The notes under the pieces are model-generated. The model did not search any database, was not told the origin of the DNA, and saw only the letters and a program-made list of their open reading frames with translations. Positions 52,725 through 64,000 of a stretch of DNA of 64,000 nucleotides are shown piece by piece. Source of the DNA: an uncultured Campylobacterales bacterium. GTDB lineage: Bacteria; Campylobacterota; Campylobacteria; Campylobacterales; Arcobacteraceae. The position numbers were made by a program, and so were the translations under genes. The stretch spans positions 124,001 to 188,000 of the forward strand of contig CANNFB010000001.1 of assembly GCA_947503785.1 (NCBI GenBank). The letters are read 5' to 3'. How positions within the stretch are numbered: the stretch's first letter is position 1; every line of letters starts with the position of its first letter.

Positions 52725-53258
52725 TTACTTTCTTATAATATCGTAGTGTTCAGGTGCCGTAAATTTGAAAATATCATCACTTATTTCTTTATTTGAAACT
52801 TGATTTTCAAATTTAATTTCAACACTATTATCTAGTTTATCTTTATATTTAATTATCTCAATTTCATTTGTATCTTTTGAGCTTTCTATTAAATAATCTG
52901 TATCATCAATATTAGCAATATACAAATTTTCATTTATTTTTTTTGATGTATTTAATAATTTTATTATATTTATTTCACTTTGCAATTGAGTGTAAATTGC
53001 TTGCTCTAACTCTGGCTCATCCACTATTGCAAAATCATTTAGAATATAAACATTTTTTTCAATTGGTGTTTTGTATTTCCATAAAATCTTTCCAGTATTT
53101 TTGATAAATACTTCACCTTTATACTCGATAATCTTGTCATTAATTGACTTTATACTTTGTGTAAAATCAGCTCTAAAACTCTCTAAATTTTTAATATTTG
53201 TCGTTGCATTTAACATAGTAAAAGAAACTATAAATGCAAATATCATCTTATAAAACAT
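52725..53258 (-). CDS. lolA: Outer membrane lipoprotein carrier protein
   Basis: LolA carries lipoproteins through the periplasm from LolC-type transporters to the outer membrane. The 177-residue protein has a signal peptide (1-19), then the LolA pattern ESFRADFTQSI and KGEVFIKNTGKILWKYKTP, and a C-terminal half of beta strands. It lies next to secA and upstream of a LolC-like permease, divergently placed. AAGG precedes the ATG. Sequence identity to E. coli LolA is low, but the order of motifs is right. Confidence 0.85.
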   Translation of the reverse strand: MFYKMIFAFIVSFTMLNATTNIKNLESFRADFTQSIKSINDKIIEYKGEVFIKNTGKILWKYKTPIEKNVYILNDFAIVDEPELEQAIYTQLQSEINIIKLLNTSKKINENLYIANIDDTDYLIESSKDTNEIEIIKYKDKLDNSVEIKFENQVSNKEISDDIFKFTAPEHYDIIRK

Positions 53259-53277
53259 ATTTTAACCTTTATTTTTA

Positions 53278-53283
53278 TATAAT
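53278..53283 (+). promoter_or_regulatory. Putative -10 box for secA
   Basis: TATAAT lies 31 bases before the secA ATG, with AAAAGGA between. A GATTATAAC follows, a second possible -10. Confidence 0.45.
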
Positions 53284-53314
53284 CTAGCGATTATAACAAA
53301 AAGGAATTAATTTT

Positions 53315-55933
53315 ATGTTAAATGTTTTTTCAAAGATTTTTGGTACTAGAAATGATAAAGAAGTAAAAAGATATAGAAAAAGAGCTCAAGAGATAAATGC
53401 ACTTGAAAATAAATATGAGTCAATGAGCGATGATGAATTACAAAATAGTTTTAATAAATTAAAAGAGCAAGTACAAAATGAAGAAAAATCATTAAACGAC
53501 GTATTAAACGATTCTTTTGCAATTACTAGAGAAGCTAGTAAAAGAACTTTAAATATGAGGCCTTATGACGTTCAATTAGTTGGAGCTATGGTTTTACATG
53601 ATGGAAGAATTGCTGAAATGAAAACAGGTGAAGGTAAAACACTTGTAGGATCATTAGCAGTGTCTTTAAATGCATTAACAGGAAAAGGTGTACATGTTGT
53701 TACAGTAAATGATTACTTAGCTTCGAGAGATGCACAAGACTTAGAACCTTTATACAATTTCTTAGGTTTTTCTGTTGGATCAATTATTGGTACTTTAAAA
53801 GATGATGATTTAAGAAAAGAGCAATATGCTGCTGATATCACTTATGGTACAAATAATGAATTTGGATTTGACTTTTTAAGAGATAATATGAATTATGATG
53901 TTGAAGAAAAAGTTCAAAGAGAACACTCTTTTGTTATCGTTGATGAAGTAGATTCAATTTTAATTGATGAAGCTAGAACTCCTTTAATTATAAGTGGACC
54001 AACAAATCAAAAAAGTGCAAACTATGCAAATGCAAATAAAATTGCAATGACTTTAGAAAAAGGTACTCTAATTGAGCCTAAAAAAGCTGATGAAAAAGTA
54101 ATTACAACTGGGGATTTTACAGTTGATGAAAAAAATAAATCTGTTGTATTAACGGAAGATGGAACAACAAGAGCTCAAGAATTATTTGAAGTAGATAATT
54201 TATACTCTTTAGAAAACGCATCGTTATCACATAATCTTGACCAAGCTTTAAAAGCTAACTATATTTTTGAAAAAGATGTAGATTATGTAGTAAAAGATAA
54301 TGAAGTAATTATTGTTGATGAGTTTACAGGAAGATTAAGTGAAGGAAGAAGATTTTCAGAAGGTCTTCACCAAGCACTAGAAGCTAAAGAAGGAGTTTCT
54401 ATTCAAGATGAATCTCAAACTTTAGCTGATATTACTTTCCAAAATTACTTTAGAATGTATGATAAACTTGCAGGTATGACAGGAACAGCACAAACAGAAG
54501 CTACTGAGTTTGCAGAGATTTATAGTCTTGATGTTGTTTCTATTCCAACAAATGTACCTGTTACTAGAATTGATAAAAATGATTTAATTTATAAAAGTGA
54601 AGTTGAAAAATTTGAAGCAGTTTGTAATAGAATTAAAACTTTAAATGAAAAAGGACAACCTGTTTTAGTAGGTACTGCTTCAATTGAAAAATCTGAAAAA
54701 CTACATGAGATTTTAAAAGACAAAAAAATTCCTCATACAGTTTTAAATGCAAAACAGCATGAAAAAGAAGGTAAGATTATTGAAGATGCTGGTCAAAAAG
54801 GTGCAGTTACAATTGCAACTAATATGGCTGGACGTGGAGTTGATATTAAACTTTCACAAGAAATTCTTGATCTTGGTGGATTAGTGATTTTAGGGACTGA
54901 AAGACATGAATCAAGAAGAATTGATAATCAATTAAGAGGAAGAGCTGGACGTCAAGGTGATGTTGGTGAATCTCAATTTTTCTTATCACTAGAAGATAAT
55001 CTTCTTAGAATTTTTGGAAGTGATAAAATCAAAGGTATCATGGAAAGACTTGGTATTGAAGATGGTGAGCATATTGAATCAAAAATGGTTACACGTGCAG
55101 TTGAGAATGCTCAGAAAAAAGTTGAGCAAATGCACTTTGAATCAAGAAAACATTTACTTGAATATGATGATGTAGCAAATGAGCAAAGAAAAGTTATCTA
55201 CAAATTTAGAAATGACTTATTAAAACCTGATTATGATATTGACACGAAACTTAATGAAAACAAATTAGAATATGTTCAAACAACACTTTCAAATGCTGAG
55301 ATAATAGAAGGTATGCCTGCTGAAGATTACAATTATGATTATATAATTGCTAAGTTTAAAGAAGAACTTCATCTTATTATTACATTAGAAGATATAAAAG
55401 TTGACTCTTATGAAGAATTAGAAAATAAACTTCTTGAAATTGTTACAAACGTATATGCTAAAAAAATGGAAATGGCAGCACCTGAGCAAAAAAGTGAAAT
55501 AGAAAGAATTCTTTACTTACAGATTTTAGATAATGCATGGAGAGAACATTTATACTCTATGGATACATTAAAAACAGGTATTGGACTTAGAGGTTATAAC
55601 CAAAAAGATCCATTAGTTGAGTATAAAAAAGAATCATATAATATGTTTATTGAGTTAATTTCAAATATTAAACATGAAATTATTAAAGTTTTATTTACTA
55701 TTCAACTTCAAAACCAAGAAGATGCAAAAAAAGAACAAGAAGCAGTAGAAAAAATGAAAGAAAAGATGGAAGAATCTACTGAAAATATTACTACAAATGT
55801 TGCACAAAAAGAAGTAATGGCAAGTGAAAAGAAAATTGCAAGAAATGATACTTGTCCTTGTGGTTCTGGGAAAAAGTATAAACAATGTTGTGGAAAAAGC
55901 GGACCTAAAAGAGGTTTAGCAGCAGGAAACTAA
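53315..55933 (+). CDS. secA: Preprotein translocase ATPase
   Basis: SecA drives unfolded proteins through SecYEG with ATP. The 872-residue protein has Walker [11 protein letters not shown], motif [21 protein letters not shown], the helicase VI segment [13 protein letters not shown] and [13 protein letters not shown]-terminal zinc-binding SEC-C tail, [14 protein letters not shown], contacts SecB or lipids. A highly charged linker precedes it. AAAGGA precedes the ATG. Downstream by 1 base is the LolC-like permease gene, so the two form an operon. Confidence 0.97.
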   Translation: MLNVFSKIFGTRNDKEVKRYRKRAQEINALENKYESMSDDELQNSFNKLKEQVQNEEKSLNDVLNDSFAITREASKRTLNMRPYDVQLVGAMVLHDGRIAEMKTGEGKTLVGSLAVSLNALTGKGVHVVTVNDYLASRDAQDLEPLYNFLGFSVGSIIGTLKDDDLRKEQYAADITYGTNNEFGFDFLRDNMNYDVEEKVQREHSFVIVDEVDSILIDEARTPLIISGPTNQKSANYANANKIAMTLEKGTLIEPKKADEKVITTGDFTVDEKNKSVVLTEDGTTRAQELFEVDNLYSLENASLSHNLDQALKANYIFEKDVDYVVKDNEVIIVDEFTGRLSEGRRFSEGLHQALEAKEGVSIQDESQTLADITFQNYFRMYDKLAGMTGTAQTEATEFAEIYSLDVVSIPTNVPVTRIDKNDLIYKSEVEKFEAVCNRIKTLNEKGQPVLVGTASIEKSEKLHEILKDKKIPHTVLNAKQHEKEGKIIEDAGQKGAVTIATNMAGRGVDIKLSQEILDLGGLVILGTERHESRRIDNQLRGRAGRQGDVGESQFFLSLEDNLLRIFGSDKIKGIMERLGIEDGEHIESKMVTRAVENAQKKVEQMHFESRKHLLEYDDVANEQRKVIYKFRNDLLKPDYDIDTKLNENKLEYVQTTLSNAEIIEGMPAEDYNYDYIIAKFKEELHLIITLEDIKVDSYEELENKLLEIVTNVYAKKMEMAAPEQKSEIERILYLQILDNAWREHLYSMDTLKTGIGLRGYNQKDPLVEYKKESYNMFIELISNIKHEIIKVLFTIQLQNQEDAKKEQEAVEKMKEKMEESTENITTNVAQKEVMASEKKIARNDTCPCGSGKKYKQCCGKSGPKRGLAAGN

Positions 55934-55934
55934 T

Positions 55935-57140
55935 TTGAATAAAAAATTAGTTAATTTTATCGTAAAAAAATATTTACGGTTTGACAAGAAAAACCCTTTT
56001 ATATCTATAAGTGCTATCTTAGCATTTGTAGGTGTAGCTGTTGGTGTTATGGTTTTAATACTCTCTATGGCTATTATGAACGGTACTGCAAAAGAGTTTG
56101 AGAAAAAACTTTTTACTATGAACTACCCTCTTACAATTTACTCTAAGTTTGATAATGCTTTAGATAAAGCACTTTTAGACCAATTACAAAACAAATATCC
56201 TGATTTAAAATTCTCACCTTATATTTCATCTCAAGTAATTGTACAAAGTGGTGAAGATATGAGTGGTGGTATGATTTTTGGTGTAATCCCTCAAAAAGAA
56301 GCCTCTATAAATGATATTTACAAAAAAGCTCTTGGAAATTTAGAACTTAATAAGTATGATATTATAACAGGTGCTGGAATATCTTCTAAACTATTTTTAA
56401 ATCAAGGAACAAAAACAACTTTATATTTTACATCATTAAACCCAACTGGATTTTCTATGATTCCAAAGATGAAAAGATTTACCTTTCAAAGCTCATTTAA
56501 ATCAGGTTTAAATGCTTATGACCAAGCTTATATGTATACTTCAATAGAAGCTTTACAAACTTTGTTAAAGAAGCCTAAGGACACTTATGATGGTATTCAT
56601 ATTTATTCTGATGATGCATTTAAAGATATTGAAAAATTAAAAGTTGAGTTAAAAGATACAGGTGCTGGAGTTTTAGGATGGTGGCAACAAAATGGAAACT
56701 TCTTTGCTGCAATGAAAATGGAAAAAACAGCCCTTTTTATAGTTCTAATGCTAATAATACTAGTAGCTTCTTTAAATATCATATCATCACTACTTATGAC
56801 TGTTATGAGTAGAAGAAAAGAAATTGCCCTACTTTTATCAATGGGTGCTTCTAATAAAGAGATTAAATCAATCTTTTTAAGAGTTGGTATTATTATTGGT
56901 TTCTCTGGAATTTTAAGTGGGATTGCTTTAGGATTTATTGGATATTGGGCTTTAGATACTTTTGATATTGTTTCACTTCCAGCTGATGTTTATGGAACGG
57001 CTAAACTTCCACTTGATTTAGCGCTAAGTGATTTTATATCTATAGTAATTGGTGCAGTTGTTATCGTAACTTTATCATCATATTATCCAGCTGCTAAAGC
57101 TACAAAAATAGATGTTATTGACGTACTAAGAAATGAATAA
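55935..57140 (+). CDS. LolC/LolE-type lipoprotein-releasing permease
   Basis: The 401-residue protein has an N-terminal helix (about 25-48), a large periplasmic domain of the MacB type and three C-terminal helices of an FtsX domain (SRRKEIALLLSMGASNKEI). It matches the LolC/E family, which extracts lipoproteins from the inner membrane and hands them to LolA. It starts at TTG, one base after the secA stop, with AGGA in the end of secA. LolD is not in the window. Campylobacterota may use a single such permease; the name LolC is tentative. Confidence 0.82.
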   Translation: MNKKLVNFIVKKYLRFDKKNPFISISAILAFVGVAVGVMVLILSMAIMNGTAKEFEKKLFTMNYPLTIYSKFDNALDKALLDQLQNKYPDLKFSPYISSQVIVQSGEDMSGGMIFGVIPQKEASINDIYKKALGNLELNKYDIITGAGISSKLFLNQGTKTTLYFTSLNPTGFSMIPKMKRFTFQSSFKSGLNAYDQAYMYTSIEALQTLLKKPKDTYDGIHIYSDDAFKDIEKLKVELKDTGAGVLGWWQQNGNFFAAMKMEKTALFIVLMLIILVASLNIISSLLMTVMSRRKEIALLLSMGASNKEIKSIFLRVGIIIGFSGILSGIALGFIGYWALDTFDIVSLPADVYGTAKLPLDLALSDFISIVIGAVVIVTLSSYYPAAKATKIDVIDVLRNE

Positions 57141-57160
57141 ACCTAAATCTTTTTAGGTTT
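57139..57160. terminator. Terminator between the permease and AsmA-like genes
   Basis: AAACCTAAA pairs with TTTAGGTTT around TCTT. It lies between the stops of convergent genes and overlaps both. The stem is short, and the flanking T-run on the plus strand is broken. Confidence 0.6.
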
Positions 57161-60071
57161 ATTTCTTAGGCTCATCTTTTCCTAAATCTTTTAAAAAGTT
57201 CACAAACTCAACAGGAGATGTTAAAACTCTTTTCGCAATATTTAAAGGAACAGAGAATGCATCTTTTGTTAAGTTTGTAGATATTTTTGGATTCTCTAAA
57301 GGACCAAAAATATTAACTTTTGTCTCAACTCTTTTATCTTTTCCTAACAACACATAATTAACAATAGGAATAGCTCCTACAATTTTTGAATAATCCTTCA
57401 AGAAAATAAGATTAATCTTTGATTTTATAGTTCCTGCATTTAAATCAACCGTTCCAGAACCATCAAAATCAATCCCATTCCCAACAGTTATAAGTTTAGT
57501 AATATCTAAAAGCTTTTTATCTTGATGATAATCAAAGTTTAATACTCCATCAATCATTCTATATCCTGTTAAATTAAAGCCTCCAGTAGTTGCCATTCCA
57601 ACAACAGAGGGGATTGCTAATAAAGGATTAATTAAAGCAGGAGATGTATTTATAAACAATAGTAAGTTATTTAAAATTGCTAAATCTTCAATCTTTACAT
57701 CTTTTAAAATCATCTTTCCTTTTATTGAAGCTGGTGTTCCTTTAGCTAGAAACAGCATATTGTTACCTTTTAAGATTTGCTTATTAAAAATAGCATTTAT
57801 AAATTCATCACTTATATCATTCGCAAAAATATCAATCTGTTTATCTTTTGATTCTTTAAATGTAAAATCAGTTTTTTTATGATTTAAATGAAAATATTTA
57901 TTATGGTCTCGTAATCTTAAAGAAAAAGTATCTGCTAGAAATTTAAATTTATCATTTATAATTATATTTGAATTCTTACCTTCTATATTTAAATCATTTA
58001 TTTTACTTTCTTCTTTTTCATCTGTTTTAACTAAAATATCATAATCACTAATTTTTATATCTAATTTACTAGTTCCTGTATATTTTATTTTTATTTTTTT
58101 ATCCACTGTTTCAATATTTGTAACATTTTTAGAGTAATCACCTTTTATATTAAGCGCTGTAATTTTCTTTTTATCTTTAAAAATTGGTAAGTCTAAGTTT
58201 CTAACATCTGCTATAAAGGAAATAAGTGTTGGTTTTAAAATAGCTTCTGCTGTTTTTATATCATATACCTCATTATCAAGTTTAAACTTTGCATTTTTAG
58301 CACTAATATTTAATAAAGGTAACTCTGTATTTGAGGATTCTTTTGTATTGATAACTATATCTGTATTATTTAAAGCTACAAATATCTCTTTGTTTTTTAT
58401 TTCTACTTTTATATTATTATCAAGGCTATTAACTTTTACATTATTGTTTTTAATTAAACCTTTTACTTTTAATTCCTTGATTTTCTTTGAATTTCTTTCA
58501 AGTGGAAAATTAAGTCCATAAATATTAGAAGTAAAAGATATATCATTTTCATCTTTTATTTTTAAAGATAAATCACCATCTTTGATATCAATCTTTTTTA
58601 AAAGATCTGAATATGTATAAATAGATGATAGTTTATCAATATCAACATATATATAATCTCCTATCTTAATATCAGTATTAATTGCATCTAATTTAATATT
58701 TACATCATCTTTATAAGAGAAGAAAAGAGGTGTTTTTTTATTTACTATATGTACAATTTTATCAGTTTTATCTTCAATTAAAAAAGACTTGATTAAGGCA
58801 GATCCTTTAGCACTTGAGGTATTTGTATCAATTATAAAATCCAAATTTGCATGAATCATATTTTTATGTTTAATATCTGCATTAATGATTTTTACTTTTG
58901 AATTATCCAATAATACAGTAGCTTTTGTAGTTGAAAAAGGAAACTCTTGTAATAAAATATCAGATTTAGAAAGTATAAATTTTCCTTTTGTATCCATTCT
59001 TTTATTTTCTGCATAGGGAATTATTAACTTAACACTTGCATTTGTATTGCCTGTTTTTTGTACTAGAGGAAGGTTTATATCATAAGCTTTTAATATATTT
59101 AATATTCTATTATCAAGTTTAGCTTTTTTTGCTTCAATATTTACTACAACATTACCATTTTTAGAACTAGCAATTTCATTTATATGTACATAAGATCCAT
59201 CAATTTTTATTTTTTCAAATATAGGTTCGATTAAATCTAATGAAAGTTTATTATTATCAAAACCAACATCGATTTTTTTTGTATGGATTTTTTTTATATT
59301 TTTATGAAACTTTATCTTTGCATCTTTTATTACAGCTTTACCATATAATGACTTTTCAATAATTTTATTTTTTACTAAATCAAAGCTTCCATAAAATTCA
59401 TTTAGTTGTAGTTTACCTTCAACATTATCATACATCCAGCTTTCAGCAATTGGTGATAATCTAAAAAATTTCTTTAAAAACTTTAGACTTTCAAATTCAT
59501 TGCTATTTAATGAAAAGTTCGCTATTTTTTCATTCATATCTAAAGTAACATTACCTTCTAAATCTTTATAAAAATATTTACCTAATAAATCTAATTCTTC
59601 ATTAAAATAATCAACTTTTACTTTCCCATTAATCATCAAATCAATATCTTTTAAATACAAAGAATATAAATCAAATACAACTTGATTAGCAATAAAATTT
59701 AAGTTAGACGAGACATTAATAAATTTATTATCTAAGTATAAAGATTCTTCATTTAAAGCAATTGTAAATTCATTTCCATCAATTTTTAGTCTTCTAATAT
59801 CAATTTTTTCAAAGATTTTTAAGACTGTTGGAAGTAATTCTATATTTTTCTTTAAGTCTTCATAGGAGTTCTTTACTTTAGATTTTTTAGATTTTATTTC
59901 TATATTTTCAATGTCTACAATAAGCTTTTTATCAAATTTTATATAAAATTGCGAGATTAAAACATTTCCAAAAGAAAAAGAGTTTATTTTTATGCCCAAA
60001 AACAATAACGAAGATATCAATACAACAGTAAATAATAAAAAGAAAAATAGAAGTTTAATAGCCTTTAACAT
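57159..60071 (-). CDS. AsmA-like (YhdP/TamB-type) large periplasmic protein
   Basis: This 970-residue protein has an N-terminal transmembrane anchor (about 5-26) and a long beta-rich periplasmic part of repeated strands. It ends in an AsmA-like C-terminal region (GSGTVDLNAGTIKSKINLIF, NYVLLGKDKRVETKVNIFGP). Relatives such as YhdP and AsmA transfer phospholipids to the outer membrane. AAGGA lies 12 bases before the ATG. Its first 80 bases overlap the start of mltG on the opposite strand. Function here is by family. Confidence 0.8.
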   Translation of the reverse strand: MLKAIKLLFFFLLFTVVLISSLLFLGIKINSFSFGNVLISQFYIKFDKKLIVDIENIEIKSKKSKVKNSYEDLKKNIELLPTVLKIFEKIDIRRLKIDGNEFTIALNEESLYLDNKFINVSSNLNFIANQVVFDLYSLYLKDIDLMINGKVKVDYFNEELDLLGKYFYKDLEGNVTLDMNEKIANFSLNSNEFESLKFLKKFFRLSPIAESWMYDNVEGKLQLNEFYGSFDLVKNKIIEKSLYGKAVIKDAKIKFHKNIKKIHTKKIDVGFDNNKLSLDLIEPIFEKIKIDGSYVHINEIASSKNGNVVVNIEAKKAKLDNRILNILKAYDINLPLVQKTGNTNASVKLIIPYAENKRMDTKGKFILSKSDILLQEFPFSTTKATVLLDNSKVKIINADIKHKNMIHANLDFIIDTNTSSAKGSALIKSFLIEDKTDKIVHIVNKKTPLFFSYKDDVNIKLDAINTDIKIGDYIYVDIDKLSSIYTYSDLLKKIDIKDGDLSLKIKDENDISFTSNIYGLNFPLERNSKKIKELKVKGLIKNNNVKVNSLDNNIKVEIKNKEIFVALNNTDIVINTKESSNTELPLLNISAKNAKFKLDNEVYDIKTAEAILKPTLISFIADVRNLDLPIFKDKKKITALNIKGDYSKNVTNIETVDKKIKIKYTGTSKLDIKISDYDILVKTDEKEESKINDLNIEGKNSNIIINDKFKFLADTFSLRLRDHNKYFHLNHKKTDFTFKESKDKQIDIFANDISDEFINAIFNKQILKGNNMLFLAKGTPASIKGKMILKDVKIEDLAILNNLLLFINTSPALINPLLAIPSVVGMATTGGFNLTGYRMIDGVLNFDYHQDKKLLDITKLITVGNGIDFDGSGTVDLNAGTIKSKINLIFLKDYSKIVGAIPIVNYVLLGKDKRVETKVNIFGPLENPKISTNLTKDAFSVPLNIAKRVLTSPVEFVNFLKDLGKDEPKK

Positions 60072-61113
60072 TATTGAGGTTTTCCTTGTATTTTGTATTA
60101 TAATTTTATTTTATATAACGATTCCGATGAATTCAACGAAAGTATTATTTATTCCTAAAGGTAGTACGAATGATACTGTATCTTACCTAAATAATACAGG
60201 TTACGAACTAAATATAATTGATAAAATTATGCTAAGATCTATTGGTTTTATTCAAAGTGGTTGGATTAGCATAGATGAAAATAAGCTAACAAAAATGGAT
60301 TTTTTATATAAATTAACTACATCCAAAGCTGCTTTAAAAAATATCACTTTAATTCCAGGTGAAACTTCATATATATTTTTAAAACAATTATCTAAAGATC
60401 TTAATCTTTCAGAAGAAAAACTTCAAAAAGTATATGAAAAGCATGCCTATAAATTAGATGGAAATATTCTAGCAGATACATATTCACTACCCTATGGAAT
60501 GAATGAAGATCATTTAGTATTTTATTTATTATCTCAAAGTAATAAAAAATATGAAGAGTTTTCTAAAAAAATATTCGGCTTATATGATAAGAAAAAATGG
60601 TATCACTATTTAAGTTTAGCTTCTGTAATTCAAAAAGAAGCTGCAAGTGTAGAAGAAATGCCAATAGTTTCAAGTGTTATTCATAATAGATTAAGACGTG
60701 GAATGAAATTACAAATGGATGGAACGTTAAATTATGGAAAATATTCTCACGTTAGAGTAACATCACAAAGAATAAAAGAAGATAAATCTTCATATAACAC
60801 ATATAAACATAATGGCCTACCTGAAAATCCTGTTTCTGCTGTTAGTTTAAATGCAATAAAAGCAGCAATTTTTCCTGTTAAAAGTGATTATCTATATTTT
60901 GTAAAAAACAATAAAACTGGCTTACATGATTTTTCTAAATCATATAGAACTCATGTAAATAAAATTAATGATAATAGAGGTGTAAAGAAAAGTTACACAA
61001 AAGTAAAAGAAAAAGAGAGCAAAATTGATAAGCAAGCCAAAATCATCATGAAGACCGATGTAAAAGAACAAAAGCCTACTTCAATAAAGTCACTTTGGGA
61101 TAATGTAAAATAA
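59992..61113 (+). CDS. mltG: Endolytic murein transglycosylase
   Basis: MltG cuts nascent peptidoglycan in the inner membrane. The 373-residue protein has a cytoplasmic Asn/Lys-rich start, a transmembrane helix (about 28-46), a LysM-like part, and the catalytic YceG domain. The active-site Glu is in ASVIQKEAASVEEM, followed by VIHNRLRRGMKLQMDGTLNYG and LPENPVSAVSLNAIKAA. The C-terminal 45 residues are a charged tail (Lys/Glu-rich) with no obvious domain. The ATG has only a weak AAGAG upstream. It overlaps the divergent AsmA-like gene at the 5' end. Confidence 0.92.
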   Translation: MPKNNNEDINTTVNNKKKNRSLIAFNIIEVFLVFCIIILFYITIPMNSTKVLFIPKGSTNDTVSYLNNTGYELNIIDKIMLRSIGFIQSGWISIDENKLTKMDFLYKLTTSKAALKNITLIPGETSYIFLKQLSKDLNLSEEKLQKVYEKHAYKLDGNILADTYSLPYGMNEDHLVFYLLSQSNKKYEEFSKKIFGLYDKKKWYHYLSLASVIQKEAASVEEMPIVSSVIHNRLRRGMKLQMDGTLNYGKYSHVRVTSQRIKEDKSSYNTYKHNGLPENPVSAVSLNAIKAAIFPVKSDYLYFVKNNKTGLHDFSKSYRTHVNKINDNRGVKKSYTKVKEKESKIDKQAKIIMKTDVKEQKPTSIKSLWDNVK

Positions 61114-61227
61114 GAACTGTGAAAAATTGAAACATACATTTCTTTGACATAAAATTAAACCTAGCTTTAAATAGGCCTAAATTGAATTAGTGCTATTATA
61201 GCTTCAATACAAAAATTCAAAATTTAG

Positions 61228-63429
<2,202 letters not shown>

Positions 63430-63467
63430 ATTAAAAATAAACAAATAAATATATTTGTTTTGTTTAG

Positions 63468-63500
63468 AAAAGGTAAGACTTATAAGTCTTGCCTTTTTTT
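63468..63500 (+). terminator. Terminator of icd
   Basis: AAAAGGTAAGACTT pairs with AAGTCTTGCCTTTT around a 2-base loop (one T-G wobble), followed by T-rich sequence. A shorter hairpin (ACAAATA with TATTTGT) lies before it. It separates icd from mdh, so mdh probably has its own promoter. Confidence 0.85.
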
Positions 63501-63577
63501 ATTTAGAATCAATATGATTTAATTATATTAAATTTAAAATTGATATAATTAAATTATATAATCATTAAGGACACATT

Positions 63578-64000
63578 TTGGTAAATAAAAAAGTTGGTAT
63601 AGTAGGAGTTGGTAATGTTGGCTCAACATTAGCTTATGCCTTAGCAAATAAAGGTATCTGTTCAACTATAGTTTTAAAAGATATTAGAGAAAATATTGTA
63701 CAAGCTATGGCTTTAGATATCTCACAAGCTGCAAATGCTGCAAAATCACATACATTAGTAACTGCTGCTAGTACAGGAAGTGATTTAAAAGGCTGTGATG
63801 TCATTGTTGTAACTGCTGGAATTCCAAGAAAACCAGGTATGAGTAGAGATGATTTACTTCTTACAAATGCAAAAATTATGAAAAGCGTAATTACGGATAT
63901 AAAAGAGAATGCTCCGGATGCTATAATCATCATAGTTTCAAATCCTTTAGATGCAATGGTTTATTCTGCTTTAAAAAGCTCTGGTTTTAAAAGAAATCAA
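63578..64000 (+). CDS. mdh: Malate dehydrogenase (partial, N-terminal 141 residues)
   Basis: The frame begins at TTG, with AAGG 7 bases before it, and stays open to the window end. It has the NAD-binding loop VGIVGVGNVGSTLAYAL (5-21), the middle LDISQAAN, VVTAGIPRKPGMSRDDLL and IIVSNPLDAMVY, as in malate/lactate dehydrogenases. The Arg in the mobile loop (IPRKPGMSR) fits malate rather than lactate specificity. The C-terminal half is outside the window. It probably pairs with icd in the citric acid cycle. TATAAT boxes at 63544-63549 and 63557-63562 may be its promoter. Confidence 0.88.
   Translation, partial: MVNKKVGIVGVGNVGSTLAYALANKGICSTIVLKDIRENIVQAMALDISQAANAAKSHTLVTAASTGSDLKGCDVIVVTAGIPRKPGMSRDDLLLTNAKIMKSVITDIKENAPDAIIIIVSNPLDAMVYSALKSSGFKRNQ

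Overview
The window is AT-rich, densely coding bacterial DNA. The gene set fits a free-living Campylobacterota, most likely an Arcobacter-type organism (family-level inference). The supporting signs are a ComEC without a beta-lactamase domain, a DUF1104 protein, LolA next to SecA, monomeric isocitrate dehydrogenase followed by malate dehydrogenase, a flagellin, and many signalling proteins. Promoters are mostly bare TATAAT boxes without a clear -35, as expected in this phylum. I see no tRNA, rRNA, CRISPR array, insertion sequence or prophage; the only RNA gene recognised is rnpB (RNase P RNA).

Layout. 1-3343: tail of a membrane protein, then the thiamine ABC importer thiBPQ (minus). 3419-6254: Kv-type potassium channel, an unknown membrane protein and ComEC (minus). 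6334-8081: a small membrane protein and a PhoD-like phosphatase. 8107-13086: a soluble chemotaxis receptor with a separate PAS protein, then a response regulator and a large kinase with two solute-binding sensor domains. 13211-18601: ovothiol synthase OvoA, a TPR membrane protein, a gamma-glutamylcyclotransferase-like protein and an RraA-like protein. 18719-20432: a lipoprotein and a DsbA-like thioredoxin. 20592-25129: a compact four-gene operon for coenzyme-B12-dependent glutamate mutase (two subunits plus a MutL-type reactivator) with an AMP-forming ligase. 25250-34049: a cytochrome c, a diguanylate cyclase, a TDT/TsoY-like membrane protein, an NlpC/P60 lipoprotein, an RND pump coupled to an FtsL-like protein and RsmH, and a class II aldolase-like protein.

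34171-45387: HU, a di-heme peroxidase coupled to a PAS-GGDEF-EAL protein, the helicases HrpB and RhlE-type, a phytase-like lipoprotein, a DnaQ-like exonuclease and a short flagellin. 45416-52365: a glycine-zipper protein, a cytochrome/kinase/regulator/DUF1104 operon, an HTH protein, a degenerate response regulator and an ABC exporter. 52371-64000: rnpB, lolA, secA, a LolC-like permease, an AsmA-like protein, MltG, icd and the start of mdh.

The most promising candidate for an undescribed system is the glutamate mutase-ligase operon. It makes the 3-methylaspartate skeleton but lacks the ammonia-lyase of the fermentative pathway, and its fourth gene looks built to adenylate a carboxylate. That points to biosynthesis rather than glutamate degradation. 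Other points worth attention are a DEAD-box helicase whose start seems to lie at a non-canonical AUC or AUU codon, a response regulator with glutamate at the phospho-acceptor position, and two genes (comEC, hrpB) whose only -10 box sits 7 nt before the start codon, suggesting leaderless mRNAs.
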